This document shows, piece after piece, positions 48,331 through 62,772 of a stretch of 64,000 nt of DNA. Under the pieces are notes generated by a model, which had not been told where the DNA came from, ran no database searches, and worked only from the letters and a program-made list of their open reading frames with translations. A program made the translations under genes and the position numbers. The stretch spans positions 1,798,001-1,862,000 of the forward strand of contig NZ_CP043808.1 in the NCBI RefSeq assembly GCF_008386315.1. The letters are read 5' to 3'. Source of the DNA: Serinicoccus marinus DSM 15273 (GTDB lineage: Bacteria > Actinomycetota > Actinomycetes > Actinomycetales > Dermatophilaceae). Position 1 is the stretch's first letter; each line of letters opens with the position of its first letter.

Positions 48331-49142
48331 GGGAGCTCCTCCGTGCGGTCGGGTGGTTGGTCGAGGCGGCGGGTGAGGGTGTCGAGCAGGGTCGGGTCGG
48401 CCCACAGCGCGGTGCCGAGCTGCACCGCCACCGCTCCGGCGGCCAGGGCGCGGCGGGCGCTGGCGAGGTCGTGGACGCCCCCTGCGGCGACGAGGGGGAC
48501 CGCGGGCCAGCGCTGCTCCTGCGCCGCGGCGGTCAAGGCGCGGACGCCGGCACGGCACACGGCACCGGTCGAGGGTCCGGACCACCAGCGCCCCTCGCCC
48601 AGCGCGATCGACCCGCACACGACCACGGCACCGGCGCCGCCGGCCACGGCGCCACGGGCGACGCCCACGAGGTCGGGCTGCAGCGCGGAGAGCCGGGCGA
48701 GGAGCAGCAGGTCGCGGGGGGTCTCCTCGCGCAGCCGGGCCATGACCCGCAGCGCGTGTTGGTCGTCGGCACCCCGCAGGTCGACCTCGACCGCGCCGAC
48801 GCTGTCGCCCTCCAGCCCGCGGCACAGCCGCCCGGCCAGGGCCGCGGCCTCTCCGGTCCCGCTGCCGCGGACCGCGACCACGGCCCGCAGCCCGCGGGTG
48901 GCGCACCACCGCAGCCGGTCCACCGCGGTGAGCAGGGTGATCCCCGGGACCGACCCGTGCTCCAGCCCCCCGGGGCCGTGGCCGTGCACGAGCGCCGGCC
49001 CGTCGTGCTCCGGCTCGGCGACGACCGGCCCGACGGGCACGAGGACGCGATCCAGGGGCCCGAAGCGGATCAGACCCCGGGCGTCGTCCACGGCACCGGG
49101 GGCGACGAGCACCCGGGGCAGGGACGCCTCACCGCGCCGCAT
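48327..49142 (-). CDS. Dihydroorotate dehydrogenase-like protein, divergent
   Basis: The 271-residue protein resembles the C-terminal half of class 1 dihydroorotate dehydrogenases: RWWSGPSTGAVCRAGVRAL aligns with the SGP loop, and VPLVAAGGVHDLASARRALAAGAVAVQLGTAL is the FMN phosphate-binding end. The expected NxSCPN-type catalytic segment is missing (that place reads EVDLRGADDQ), and the N-terminal FMN/substrate loops are not recognisable. It lies between pyrK and pyrF and overlaps both (14 and 4 bases), so it probably was or is the PyrK partner. Whether it still oxidises dihydroorotate is doubtful; a normal pyrD may be elsewhere. Confidence 0.7.
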   Translation of the reverse strand: MRRGEASLPRVLVAPGAVDDARGLIRFGPLDRVLVPVGPVVAEPEHDGPALVHGHGPGGLEHGSVPGITLLTAVDRLRWCATRGLRAVVAVRGSGTGEAAALAGRLCRGLEGDSVGAVEVDLRGADDQHALRVMARLREETPRDLLLLARLSALQPDLVGVARGAVAGGAGAVVVCGSIALGEGRWWSGPSTGAVCRAGVRALTAAAQEQRWPAVPLVAAGGVHDLASARRALAAGAVAVQLGTALWADPTLLDTLTRRLDQPPDRTEELP

Positions 49143-49941
49143 CGGCCACCCACTCCCCGGGGAGGACCGGCCCCTCGAGGCAGGGGCGCAGCCGCCGCGT
49201 CTGGCCGTCGACGACGACCCGCAGGTCGCACTGCCCGCACAGACCCGTCCCGCACAGGACCGGCTCCTGCAAATCCAGTGCGGCCACCCGGGAGGCCCTC
49301 CCCCGGTCCCGGGCCGCCGCCGCGACGTCCTGGACCTGGTCCCGCGAGCCGGTGGCGTAGACGACCCCGACGCCGTCCAGCTCGTCCAGCCGCCCGCCGA
49401 CGGTCGTCGCGAACCGGTCGCCCTCGGTGAGCATCACGGTGCTCGCCTGCCGACGCAGCGGCCCGACCTCCAGGTGACGGTCCGGGTCGTCGGCGGAGAG
49501 CACGAGGTGGACCTCGCTCCCCCGCTCCCGCAGCAGCGCCACCAGCCAGCGCAGCGGGACGCTCCCCGCCTCGTGCCCGGCGACGAGGACCGGCACCGGA
49601 TGCGCCGGCAGACCGAAACCACGGCCCAGCGGACCCAGCAGACGCTGGGCACGCCCCTCGCGAAGGCGCTGCCCGTCGGAGGCAGCCAGCACCACGTCGA
49701 CGGTCGTCCCGTGCACCGGGTCCACCGACACCCCGGCGACCCACAGCAGCGTCGGCAGCGGCTCGCCACGGCTGAGCTCGCCCGGGACCACGACGAACTG
49801 CCCCGGCCGGCAGCGCTCCCACGCCGGGTCCGGTGGCACCGCCAGGCTGACGACGTCGTAGGCGCCGGACGCACGGGTCAGCGTCACCACGGCCTCCAGC
49901 ACCGCCGCAGAGCGGTGGCCGGGTCGACCGGGAGCGGTCAT
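49129..49941 (-). CDS. pyrK: Dihydroorotate dehydrogenase electron-transfer subunit
   Basis: The 270-residue flavoprotein has an N-terminal FAD domain (ERCRPGQFVVVPGELSRGEPLP), an NAD-binding domain (VPVLVAGHEAGSVPLRWL, GVVYATGSRDQVQDV) and a C-terminal [2Fe-2S] cluster motif LCGTGLCGQCD...RPCLEG with four Cys. PyrK passes electrons from PyrD to NAD+. It starts 10 bases after the carB stop and overlaps the pyrD-like gene. Confidence 0.88.
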   Translation of the reverse strand: MTAPGRPGHRSAAVLEAVVTLTRASGAYDVVSLAVPPDPAWERCRPGQFVVVPGELSRGEPLPTLLWVAGVSVDPVHGTTVDVVLAASDGQRLREGRAQRLLGPLGRGFGLPAHPVPVLVAGHEAGSVPLRWLVALLRERGSEVHLVLSADDPDRHLEVGPLRRQASTVMLTEGDRFATTVGGRLDELDGVGVVYATGSRDQVQDVAAAARDRGRASRVAALDLQEPVLCGTGLCGQCDLRVVVDGQTRRLRPCLEGPVLPGEWVADAAR

Positions 49942-49951
49942 GCCCGGGTCC

Positions 49952-53350
<3,399 letters not shown>

Positions 53351-53354
53351 TGGC

Positions 53355-54512
53355 TCAGGACTCCTTGGTCGAGGTCTGCAGGAGGTCGACGAAGCGGTCG
53401 AAGAGGTATTCCGCGTCGTGCGGGCCGGCCGCGGCCTCGGGGTGGTACTGCACGCTGAAGGCGGGTACGTCGACGCACGCCAGGCCCTCGACCACGTCGT
53501 CGTTGAGGGCGACGTGGTCGCAGCGGACGGCGCCGTAGGCCGTGTCCACCGGCTGGTCGGTCGGTATGCCGTCGGGCCAGGCGATCGCGAAGCCGTGGTT
53601 GTGGCTGGTGACCTCGACCTTGCCGGTGGTGCGGTCGAGCACCGGCTGGTTGATGCCGCGGTGGCCGAACGCCAGCTTGTAGGTGTCCAGCCCCAGCGCG
53701 CGGCCGAGCAGCTGGTTGCCGAAGCAGATGCCGAAGAACGGTATGCGCCGGTCGAGCACCTCGCGCAGCAGCGCCACCTCGTGCTCGGCGGTCGCCGGGT
53801 CGCCCGGGCCGTTGGAGAATAAGACGCCGTCCGGCGCGAGGGCCAGCAGCTCCTCGCTGGTGGTGCGGCTGGGCAGCACGTGCACCTCGATGCCGCGGCG
53901 CGCCATGAGCGCCGGGGTCATCCCCTTGATGCCGAGGTCGAGCGCCGCCACCCGGAAGCGGGTGGGGGTGCCCTCCGGCGGGGACACGACATACGCCTCC
54001 TGCGTGGAGACCTCGGCGGCGAGCGCCGAGCCGGCCATGCGCGGGGTCTCGGTGACGGTGCGCAGCAGCTCCTCGTGCGAGGCGCGCGCGGCCTCGCCGG
54101 AGAAGATCCCGACCCGCATCGCGCCGCGGTCGCGCAGGTGGAGCGTGAGCGCGCGGGTGTCCACACCGCTGATCCCCACCACCCCGGCGTGCTCGAGCGC
54201 CTCGCCGAGGTCGCCCTGGGAGCGCCAGTTGGAGGGGCGGATCGCGGGGTCGCGGACGACATACCCGGCGACCCAGATCCGCTGGCTCTCCATGTCGGCC
54301 TGGTTGACCCCCGTGTTGCCGATGTGCGGCGCGGTCATGACGACGACCTGGCGGTGGTAGGACGGGTCGGTGAGGGTCTCCTGGTAGCCGGTCATGCCGG
54401 TGCAGAAGACCGCCTCACCGACGGTGCGACCGCGGGCGCCGTAGGCCTCGCCTCGGAAGGTGCGGCCGTCCTCGAGGACGAGGACGGCGGCCTCGTGAGT
54501 CGTCGTCGTCAC
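53355..54512 (-). CDS. carA: Carbamoyl-phosphate synthase small chain
   Basis: CarA hydrolyses glutamine and channels ammonia to CarB. In 385 residues, the N-terminal domain has [16 protein letters not shown] and the C-terminal class I amidotransferase domain has catalytic Cys in [16 protein letters not shown] and the His/Glu pair in [16 protein letters not shown] 54512 overlaps the pyrC stop as GTGA. Confidence 0.97.
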   Translation of the reverse strand: MTTTTHEAAVLVLEDGRTFRGEAYGARGRTVGEAVFCTGMTGYQETLTDPSYHRQVVVMTAPHIGNTGVNQADMESQRIWVAGYVVRDPAIRPSNWRSQGDLGEALEHAGVVGISGVDTRALTLHLRDRGAMRVGIFSGEAARASHEELLRTVTETPRMAGSALAAEVSTQEAYVVSPPEGTPTRFRVAALDLGIKGMTPALMARRGIEVHVLPSRTTSEELLALAPDGVLFSNGPGDPATAEHEVALLREVLDRRIPFFGICFGNQLLGRALGLDTYKLAFGHRGINQPVLDRTTGKVEVTSHNHGFAIAWPDGIPTDQPVDTAYGAVRCDHVALNDDVVEGLACVDVPAFSVQYHPEAAAGPHDAEYLFDRFVDLLQTSTKES

Positions 54513-55838
54513 CGGTGGCTCTCCTCGTGGTCGGCTCCCCAGACGAGCCCCTGGCGCGCCGTCACCTGGCCCCGGAGCATCGTCAGGTGGACGGCGCCGG
54601 TCAGCTCGCGGCCGTGCCAGGGGTTGTTGCGGGACAGCGAGCGGGAGCGGGCGCGGTCCACGGTCTGGGTGCGGGTCGGGTCGACCAGGGTGAGGTTCGC
54701 CGGGGCACCCGCCACGACACCCTGGCCGTGGTGCGCGAGCCGGGCGATCCGCGCCGGGGCGCTCGACATGGTGCGGGCGACGTCGGCCCAGGTCATCCGG
54801 CCCTCGGCGACCATGGTCGTCGACACCACCGGCAGCGCGGTCTCCAGCCCGAGCATCCCGAAGGCGGCGTCGGCGAAGGCGTGCTCCTTGTCCTGACGGA
54901 CGTGCGGGGCGTGGTCGGTGGCGACCGCGTCGATCGTGCCGTCGGCGAGCGCCTCGCGCAGGGCCAGCGTGTCCTCGACCGGGCGCAGCGGCGGGTTGAC
55001 CTTGTAGGTCGGGTCGTAGCCCCCCAGCTCGGCCTCGGTGAGCATGAGGTGGTGCGGGGTCACCTCCGCGGTGACCGCGATCCCCTGGGCCTTGGCCCAG
55101 CGGACGACCTCGACGCTGCCGGCGGTGGAGACGTGCGCGACGTGCACCCGGGAGCCGGTGTGCCGCGCGAGCATGACGTCGCGCGCCACGATCGTCTCCT
55201 CGGCCACGGCGGGCCAGCCCGGCAGCCCCAGCCGCCCGGACAGCTCCCCCTCGTGGCAGCACGCCGAGCCGTCCGCCAGGCGCGGGTCCTGCGCGTGCTG
55301 CGAGACGACCCCGTCGAAGGTCTTGACGTACTCCAGCGCCCGGCGCATGAGGCGCGCGTCGTGGACGCAGCGGCCGTCGTCGGAGAAGACCCGGACCCGG
55401 GCGCGGGAGCGGGCCATGAGCCCGAGCTCCGCGAGCTCCTCGCCGGCCAGGGACTTGGTGACGGCACCGACCGGCTGGACGTCGACATACCCGGCGCGGC
55501 GGCCGAGATCGAGGACGGTCTCGGCGACCTCGGCGGAGTCGGTGACCGGCGTGGTGTTGGCCATGGCCAAGACCGCGGTGAAGCCCCCGAGCGCCGCGGC
55601 CTGCGAGCCGGTCTCGACCGTCTCGGCGTCCTCGCGGCCCGGCTCGCGCAGATGGGTGTGCAGGTCGACGAGACCGGGGAGGAGCACGAGTCCGTCCACG
55701 GAGAGGCGCGAGACGCCCTGAGGGGCCTCTGCGCCGGCGTCGGTGCCGACGGCGCGGATCGTGCCGTCGACGACGAGCACGTCGGCGGCACCCCCCCCGC
55801 GATGTCGGCACCCGTGATGAGCAGGGGCGGCGTGGTGC

Positions 55839-55842
<4 letters not shown>
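54509..55842 (-). CDS. pyrC: Dihydroorotase (frameshifted near its start in this sequence)
   Basis: PyrC closes carbamoyl aspartate to dihydroorotate. The class I enzyme shows the metal-binding [41 protein letters not shown] and ATDHAPH. The natural start is GTG 55842 ([16 protein letters not shown]), overlapping the pyrB stop as GTGA. A run of eight C at 55791-55798 puts this start out of frame with the rest; nine would read [20 protein letters not shown] at 55780 gives a 423-residue product lacking the first beta strand. Indel error or slippage-prone tract; the rest is intact. Confidence 0.92.
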
Positions 55843-57397
<1,555 letters not shown>

Positions 57398-57411
57398 TTA
57401 AAGGACGTGTC

Positions 57412-57421
57412 GGTGCGCACC
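57412..57421. promoter_or_regulatory. Palindrome in the pyrR leader/upstream region
   Basis: GGTGCGCACC is a perfect 10-bp palindrome 51-60 bases before the pyrR start. It may be an operator or part of an RNA hairpin bound by PyrR; no consensus -35/-10 was identified in 57362-57518. Confidence 0.3.
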
Positions 57422-57518
57422 ACCCTACAACCACGACACCCCGCTCTCCCCCACCCCCGAGCGGCCGCACGGTCTGCGTCGGCCGAGCGCGCGCTCGACC
57501 TAGGCGAGATCCGGTGGC

Positions 57519-57543
57519 GCCGTCACGCCCGGTATGTGACGGC
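57519..57543 (-). terminator. Hairpin after nusB
   Basis: GCCGTCAC and GTGACGGC form a perfect 8-bp stem around a 9-base loop, 18 bases past the nusB stop. No U-tract follows. It separates efp-nusB from the pyr cluster. Confidence 0.45.
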
Positions 57544-57561
57544 ATACCGCGCAGCGGTCGG

Positions 57562-57975
57562 TCAGACGATGGTGGGCTTGACCTCGGAGATGCGGGCGAG
57601 GAGGCCGTTGACGAAGCCGGGGGACTCGTCGGTGCTCATCCGCTGGACCAGCTCGACCGCCTCGGACACGGCCACCATGTCCGGGACCTCGTCGTTCCAC
57701 AGGATCTCCCAGGTGCCGACGCGCAGCGCGGCGCGGTCGACCGCGGCCATCCGGTCCAGGCTCCAGCCCTGGGACCAGGTCGCGAGGACCTCCTCGATCT
57801 GGCCCCACCGGCTGACGACGCCGCGCACGACCTCGACGGTGTAGTCGGGTAGCGCGTGCTGGGTCGTGGGGGCCTCGATCCGCTGCTCGAGCAGCTCAGC
57901 GACATTGACGCCGCGCTGCTCGGCCTCGAACAGCAGCTCCAGGGCCCGCTTGCGGGCCCGGGTGCGTGCCGCCAC
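57562..57975 (-). CDS. nusB: Transcription antitermination factor NusB
   Basis: The 137-residue all-helical RNA-binding factor (ARTRARKRALELLFEAEQRG ... LDRMAAVDRAALRVGTWEIL, AVELVQRMSTDESPGFVNGLLARI) joins NusE/S10 on boxA RNA of rRNA operons. It follows efp after 3 bases, the standard actinobacterial pair. Confidence 0.96.
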   Translation of the reverse strand: MAARTRARKRALELLFEAEQRGVNVAELLEQRIEAPTTQHALPDYTVEVVRGVVSRWGQIEEVLATWSQGWSLDRMAAVDRAALRVGTWEILWNDEVPDMVAVSEAVELVQRMSTDESPGFVNGLLARISEVKPTIV

Positions 57976-57978
57976 GGG

Positions 57979-58539
57979 TCAGTTCACGCGGCCGAGGTAG
58001 GAACCGTCGCGGGTGTCCACCTTGACCTTCGTGCCGGTCTCGAGGAAGAGCGGCACCTGGATCTCGGCGCCGGTCTCCAGGGTCGCCGGCTTGGTGCCAC
58101 CGGTGGAGCGGTCCCCCTGCAGGCCCGGGTCGGTCTGGGTGATCTCCAGCACGACCGACGGCGGCAGCTCGACGTAGAGCACCCGCCCCTCGTGCTGGGC
58201 GATCATGGCCCGGTTGTTCTCCAGCAGGTAGTTGGCCGCGTCGCCCATCGCCTCGGGGCTCACCGGCACCTGCTCGTAGGTCTTCTCGTCCATGAAGATG
58301 TAGTCGGTGCCGTCGTGGTAGAGGTACTGGTAGTCCGACCGGTCGACGGTCGCCGTCTCCACCTTGGTGCCGGCGTTGAAGGTCTTGTCCACGATCTTGT
58401 TGGTCAGGACGTTCTTGAGCTTGGTCCGCACGAAGGCGGGGCCCTTGCCGGGCTTGACGTGCTGGAACTCCAGCACCTGCCACAGCCCGTTGTCCATGTC
58501 CAGGACCATGCCGTTCTTCAGGTCGTTCGTGCTTGCCAC
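57979..58539 (-). CDS. efp: Elongation factor P
   Basis: EF-P relieves ribosome stalling at polyproline. From GTG 58539 the protein is 186 residues ([20 protein letters not shown]), with three beta-barrel domains. The modifiable tip reads KPGKGPAF and the C-terminal domain ends [18 protein letters not shown]. The start is supported by GAAGGAAG 9-12 bases upstream; a longer in-frame opening to 58650 is not family-like. Usual neighbour nusB follows. Confidence 0.96.
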   Translation of the reverse strand: MASTNDLKNGMVLDMDNGLWQVLEFQHVKPGKGPAFVRTKLKNVLTNKIVDKTFNAGTKVETATVDRSDYQYLYHDGTDYIFMDEKTYEQVPVSPEAMGDAANYLLENNRAMIAQHEGRVLYVELPPSVVLEITQTDPGLQGDRSTGGTKPATLETGAEIQVPLFLETGTKVKVDTRDGSYLGRVN

Positions 58540-58667
58540 GTCGTGTGTCTTCCTTCGGTATGCCGGTCTAGCGTGCTCAAACCCGGTCGATTCTACCCGG
58601 GCCGGGGCCACGCTCCCCCGCACCGGCCTTCCCGCCCGGGCGACCGGCATGCGGCGCAGTGCGCGGT

Positions 58668-59140
58668 ATGAAGTGGAGCACCGCCCTGGCGATCCCCGCC
58701 GCCGGCCTCGCCGCCGTCGCGGTCCGCGACCTCACCCAGCGCCAGCACGCGATCCTGCGCAGCTTCCCGGTCCTCGGCCACGCCCGCTACGCCCTGGAGA
58801 AGATGGCCCCACGGGTGTGGCGATGCAGAACCGGTGGCTGACGCGTGGGCTGGACCCGGACCTCACGTCGGCTCGGGCGGCCAACTACCTGCGCTCCTGG
58901 CGGCGCGAGATGCTCAAGCTGGCGGAGGCCGGTGGCGTCGTGCACCCGGCCCTTATCACCGGCGACATGGTGGAGATCCTGCTCGGCCACCGGGCCTCGA
59001 CGCCGCTGTGGCTGCAGGTCGGCTACGACTCCCCCGACTGGGGGCTGCCCTCGACCGCCCAGGTCGAGCAGCTGCGCAGCATCATGGCCGCGGCTCCGCA
59101 GGGCGGCTCCGCCGAGCCGTCGGCGACCGCGCGGCGCTGA
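58668..59140 (+). pseudogene. Remnant of an FMN-binding glutamate synthase family gene (large internal deletion)
   Basis: Two fragments recall the same ~500-residue family. Bases 58668-58810 encode a membrane start and [20 protein letters not shown]...EKMAP, typical of its N-terminus. Bases from about 58809 encode, in a different frame, PTGVAMQNRWLTRGLDPDL, ANYLRSWRREMLKLAEAGG and an end like its C-terminus. About 300 residues between them, including the FMN and Fe-S parts, are missing. The gene cannot be functional. It lies between divergently placed efp and aroB. Confidence 0.78.
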
Positions 59141-59145
59141 CCCGG

Positions 59146-60240
59146 TCAGCCGCAGACCGCGGCATACGCCGCGACGAGGTCCTCCTCGGGGGGAGCGACG
59201 AGCCGCGTGGGGCGCGCGAGGCCCTCGAGCGCCACGAAGCGCAGCGTGGCCCCGCGCGACTTCTTGTCGCGGCCCATGGCCGCCCGCAGCGGCTCCCAGC
59301 GCCCCGGGAGGTATGCCGTGGGCAGGCCGACCGACTCCAGCACCCGCCGGTGCCGGTCCAGGAGCGCCGCCGGCATCACCCCGGCCCGGTGGGCCAGCTC
59401 GGCGACGTAGACCATCCCTACGGCGACGGCGTCACCGTGCCGCCAGCGGTAGTCCTCCACCTGCTCGACGGCGTGGCCGAAGGTGTGGCCGTAGTTGAGG
59501 ATCTCCCGCAGCGAGGACTCGGTGAGGTCGGCTGCGACGACGTCCGCCTTGACCTGCACCGCCCGGGCGATGAGCTCCAGCGTGCGGTCGGGGTCGGCGA
59601 GCGGGTCGCCGGCACCCGTCGGGTCCGCCTCGACGAGGTCGAGGATGACCGGGTCGGCGATGAAACCGCACTTGACGACCTCGGCCAGGCCCGACACGTA
59701 GTCGGCCCGGTCCTGGGTGGTCAACCAGGCCGGGTCGCACAGCACCTCAACGGGCGGGTGGAAGGCGCCGACGAGGTTCTTGCCCGCCGCCGTGTTGATG
59801 CCGGTCTTGCCGCCGACGGCCGCGTCGACGACGGCCAGCAGCGAGGTGGGCAACTGCACCGCCTCGACCCCGCGCAGCCAGGTCGCCGCGACGAAGCCGG
59901 CGAGGTCGGTCGTGGCTCCCCCACCGATGCCGACGACGAGGTCGGAGCGGGTGAAGCCGGCCTCGCCGAGCACGTCCCACAGGTCGACGAGGACGCCCGC
60001 GGCCTTGGCCGCCTCCGCGTCCGGGACCGGCGCGAGCCGCGGGCGGGCGCCAGCTGCGACCAGCACCTCGGCGGCCTCCTGCGCGAGTTCCTCCCGGCCC
60101 CGCTGGTGCACGACCAGCACCTGCCTACCCGGCTCCGGACCGGCGTGGACCGCCAGCCGCTGCACGGCGTCGGGGCCGACGTGCACGGCATACGGCTGCT
60201 CCCCGCTGACCGGGATGGTGCGGCTCAGCGGCTCAGCCAC
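59146..60240 (-). CDS. aroB: 3-dehydroquinate synthase
   Basis: AroB makes 3-dehydroquinate from DAHP using NAD+ and a divalent metal. The 364-residue product has VVGIGGGATTDLAGFVAATW (NAD loop), TSLLAVVDAAVGGKTGINT, GLAEVVKCGFI and the metal His in ILNYGHTFGHAVEQ. GTG 60240 ([11 protein letters not shown]) overlaps aroK by 16 bases and gives the standard length. Confidence 0.96.
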   Translation of the reverse strand: MAEPLSRTIPVSGEQPYAVHVGPDAVQRLAVHAGPEPGRQVLVVHQRGREELAQEAAEVLVAAGARPRLAPVPDAEAAKAAGVLVDLWDVLGEAGFTRSDLVVGIGGGATTDLAGFVAATWLRGVEAVQLPTSLLAVVDAAVGGKTGINTAAGKNLVGAFHPPVEVLCDPAWLTTQDRADYVSGLAEVVKCGFIADPVILDLVEADPTGAGDPLADPDRTLELIARAVQVKADVVAADLTESSLREILNYGHTFGHAVEQVEDYRWRHGDAVAVGMVYVAELAHRAGVMPAALLDRHRRVLESVGLPTAYLPGRWEPLRAAMGRDKKSRGATLRFVALEGLARPTRLVAPPEEDLVAAYAAVCG

Positions 60241-60734
60241 GCGCCCACCTCGTCGGCGATCTCCTCCGGGGTGCGACCGGCGGTGTCGACCCGCAGGCCG
60301 CTCACGCTCTCGTAGGTCTCGCGCCGGGCGTTCATGAGCCGGGTCCAGGCGGCGCGGGGGTTCACCAGGAGCAGTGGCCGCGAGGCGTCGAACCCGACCC
60401 GCTTCGAGGCGTCCGCGATGCCGACGTCGAGGAAGACCACGGCGTGCCCGGCCGTGAGCGCCTCGGCCACGTCCGGCTGCATCACCGCGCCGCCGCCGAG
60501 CGCGAGCACGCCCTCGTGACCGTCCAGGGCCCGCAGCACCTCGGCGCGCTCCATCTCGCGGAAGGCCGGTTCGCCGTCCTCGACGAAGATGTCGCTGATG
60601 GAGCGCCCCTGCGCGGCCTCGATCGCGGCGTCCGAGTCGTGCAACGTCACCTCCAGCCGGTCCGCGAGGACCTGGCCGACGGTGGTCTTGCCCGCTCCGG
60701 GAGGTCCGACGAGGACGACGACGGGGCGGCTCAC
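60225..60734 (-). CDS. aroK: Shikimate kinase
   Basis: The 169-residue kinase phosphorylates shikimate. P-loop [15 protein letters not shown], shikimate site ([18 protein letters not shown]), [13 protein letters not shown] and the lid Arg region are intact. It overlaps aroC by 4 bases and aroB by 16; aroC-aroK-aroB translation is coupled. Confidence 0.96.
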   Translation of the reverse strand: MSRPVVVLVGPPGAGKTTVGQVLADRLEVTLHDSDAAIEAAQGRSISDIFVEDGEPAFREMERAEVLRALDGHEGVLALGGGAVMQPDVAEALTAGHAVVFLDVGIADASKRVGFDASRPLLLVNPRAAWTRLMNARRETYESVSGLRVDTAGRTPEEIADEVGAWLSR

Positions 60735-61993
60735 CGGTCCCCCTCCGTCGCGGGCGTGCGCTGGTGCTCGGCCACCGCCGCGAGGTAGGCCGCGTGGTTG
60801 CGCGCGACCTCCGGCACCGAGTCGCCGCCGAACTTCTCGAGGACGGCGTCGGCCAGCACGAGGGCGACCATGGCCTCGGCCACGACGCCGGCGGCCGGGA
60901 CGGCGCAGACGTCGGAGCGCTGGTGGATCGCGGTGCCCGCCTCACCGGTGGCGGTGTCGACGGTCCGCAGCGCGCGCGGCACGGTGGAGATGGGCTTCAT
61001 CGCCGCCCGGACGCGCAGCACCTCGCCGGTGCTCATGCCGCCCTCGGTGCCGCCGCTGCGCAGGGTCGCGCGCCGGATCAGCCCGTGCTCGTCGCGGTCG
61101 ATCTCGTCGTGCGCCTGGCTGCCGCGACGGGCCGCCGTGCGGAAGCCCTCGCCGACCTCGACCCCCTTGATCGCCTGGATGCCCATGAGCGCCCCCGCCA
61201 GCCGCGAGTCGAGCCGGCGGTCCCAGTGCACGTGCGAGCCGAGACCGGGCGGCACCCCGTAGGCCAGCACCTCGACCACCCCGCCGAGCGTGTCGCCCGC
61301 CTTCTTGGCGGCGTCGACCTCGGCGACCATCGCGGCGGACAGCTCGGGGTCGAGGGTCCGGACCGGGTCGGCGTCGACGCGGTCCACGTCGTCGGCGCCG
61401 GGCAGGCTCGCCGGGTCCGGCGCGTCGTCCTCGATGCCGGGGACGCCGGCGCGCCCGATGCTCACGGTGTGCGAGACCAGGCGTATGCCGGTGGCCTGCT
61501 CGAGGAAGGCGGCGGCGACCGCGCCGAGCGCCACCCTGGCCGCCGTCTCGCGGGCCGAGGCCCGCTCGAGGACCGGCCGGGCCTCCTCGAAGCCGTACTT
61601 CGTCATGCCCACCAGGTCGGCGTGGCCGGGCCGCGGCCGGGTGAGCGGCCGGTTGCGGGCCAGCTCCTGCGGGGCGCCGACGTCGTCGGCCCCCTGCAGG
61701 TCCGGCGCCGGCACCGGCTCGGGGCCCATGACCGCCTGCCACTTGTGCCACTCGGTGTTCTCGATCTGCAGCGCCAGCGGCGACCCCAGCGACAGCCCGT
61801 GCCGCATCCCGCCGAGGAAGTGCAGCCGGTCGGCCTCGAAGCTCATCCGGGCGCCCCGGCCGTAACCGAGCCGGCGCCGGGCGAGGGCGCCCTCCACGGC
61901 CTCTCGCTCCACCGTCACGCCCGCGGGCAGACCCTCCAGGACGGCGGTGAGGGCAGGGCCGTGGGACTCACCGGCGGTCAACCAACGCAGCAT
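60731..61993 (-). CDS. aroC: Chorismate synthase
   Basis: AroC forms chorismate from EPSP using reduced FMN. The 420-residue product has [65 protein letters not shown] and the C-terminal [17 protein letters not shown]. Its stop overlaps the aroK start. It is somewhat longer than E. coli AroC (361), as in other actinobacteria. Confidence 0.97.
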   Translation of the reverse strand: MLRWLTAGESHGPALTAVLEGLPAGVTVEREAVEGALARRRLGYGRGARMSFEADRLHFLGGMRHGLSLGSPLALQIENTEWHKWQAVMGPEPVPAPDLQGADDVGAPQELARNRPLTRPRPGHADLVGMTKYGFEEARPVLERASARETAARVALGAVAAAFLEQATGIRLVSHTVSIGRAGVPGIEDDAPDPASLPGADDVDRVDADPVRTLDPELSAAMVAEVDAAKKAGDTLGGVVEVLAYGVPPGLGSHVHWDRRLDSRLAGALMGIQAIKGVEVGEGFRTAARRGSQAHDEIDRDEHGLIRRATLRSGGTEGGMSTGEVLRVRAAMKPISTVPRALRTVDTATGEAGTAIHQRSDVCAVPAAGVVAEAMVALVLADAVLEKFGGDSVPEVARNHAAYLAAVAEHQRTPATEGDR

Positions 61994-62052
61994 GGCGTCA
62001 TCCTCCCACGCAGGTCACCCCACCCTGGCGGTCACCACCGCGGGCGTGCTGC

Positions 62053-62634
62053 TCAGGCCAGCCCGACGAGCATGCCCTGGCCGACGAGCAGCCCCAGGAG
62101 TGCACCGAGCATCATCGCCGGACCGTAGGCGAACTCGCCCTTCCAGCTGACCTTGCGCCCCACGAGCAGGCCGAGGGCGAACAGACCGCCGACCAGGAAA
62201 CCGGCATAGATCCCCAGGACCGCCTCGGGCCACCCGAACCAGCCCAGCCCGGCACCCAACACCACGGCGAGCTTGACGTCGCCCAGCCCGAGGGCGAGTG
62301 ACCCGCGCGCCAGCGAGAGCAGCGCGATGAGCAGGTAGAACCCGCCGGCACCCACACCGGCCAGCAGCGCCCGCAGCAGCGGGTCGACGCCTCCGCCGAC
62401 GAGGGCGGCCACCGGGAGCCCGACCCCCAGCAGCCCCATCGTCGGCCACATGATCCGGTCCGGGAGCCGGTGGACGTCGAGGTCCATCGCCGCCAGGCAG
62501 ACGCAGGAGAGCACGACCGGCAGCAGCGTCAGGCTCAGGACGAGCGCCACCGGCCACCCGGGCACGGCGTCGTCGGGCACCTGCCACACCCGGTGCAGGA
62601 GGGCCGCAGACGACAGGCCGAGGGTCACGGGCAC
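62053..62634 (-). CDS. Prepilin peptidase (A24, TadV/PilD type)
   Basis: The 193-residue membrane aspartic protease lacks the N-terminal methyltransferase domain. Both catalytic Asp sites are visible: MDLDVHRLPDRI (~residues 49-60) and GLGDVKLAVVLG (GxGD, ~residues 117-128), between six to seven membrane helices. It would mature type IV/Flp pilin precursors; no pilus genes are in the window, so its substrate genes lie elsewhere. GTG 62634 starts 3-4 bases past the preceding small ORF. Position beside aroC is common in actinobacteria. Confidence 0.85.
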   Translation of the reverse strand: MPVTLGLSSAALLHRVWQVPDDAVPGWPVALVLSLTLLPVVLSCVCLAAMDLDVHRLPDRIMWPTMGLLGVGLPVAALVGGGVDPLLRALLAGVGAGGFYLLIALLSLARGSLALGLGDVKLAVVLGAGLGWFGWPEAVLGIYAGFLVGGLFALGLLVGRKVSWKGEFAYGPAMMLGALLGLLVGQGMLVGLA

Positions 62635-62637
62635 CCA

Positions 62638-62772
62638 TCAGCGGCGTCCGGGCGAGGGTTCGTCGACCTCGTCCGGCTTGCGGTAGGTCGTCCGCTCCAG
62701 CCAGCGCGCGACCGGGAGCCCCAGGACCGCGACCACGACCGCGACCACCGAGGGCAGCACCAGGTCGGTCAC
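62638..62772 (-). CDS. Small single-helix membrane protein, hypothetical
   Basis: This 44-residue ORF starts with a GTG overlapping the aroE stop (GTGA) and ends beside the prepilin peptidase start. It has one hydrophobic helix (VLPSVVAVVVAVLGLPV), then a basic stretch (ARWLERTTYRK) and an acidic tail. Placement with coupling on both sides supports translation. Function unknown. Confidence 0.6.
   Translation of the reverse strand: MTDLVLPSVVAVVVAVLGLPVARWLERTTYRKPDEVDEPSPGRR

Noticed and set aside
57530..57548. GGTATG...CATACC dyad after nusB as an operator
   Set aside because: It overlaps the better 8-bp stem at 57519-57543 and consists of the CATAC/GTATG word that recurs across the window.
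62015..62638. 207-codon frame overlapping the prepilin peptidase
   Set aside because: It is another frame of the same DNA; only the 193-codon frame has the two catalytic Asp motifs and membrane helices.
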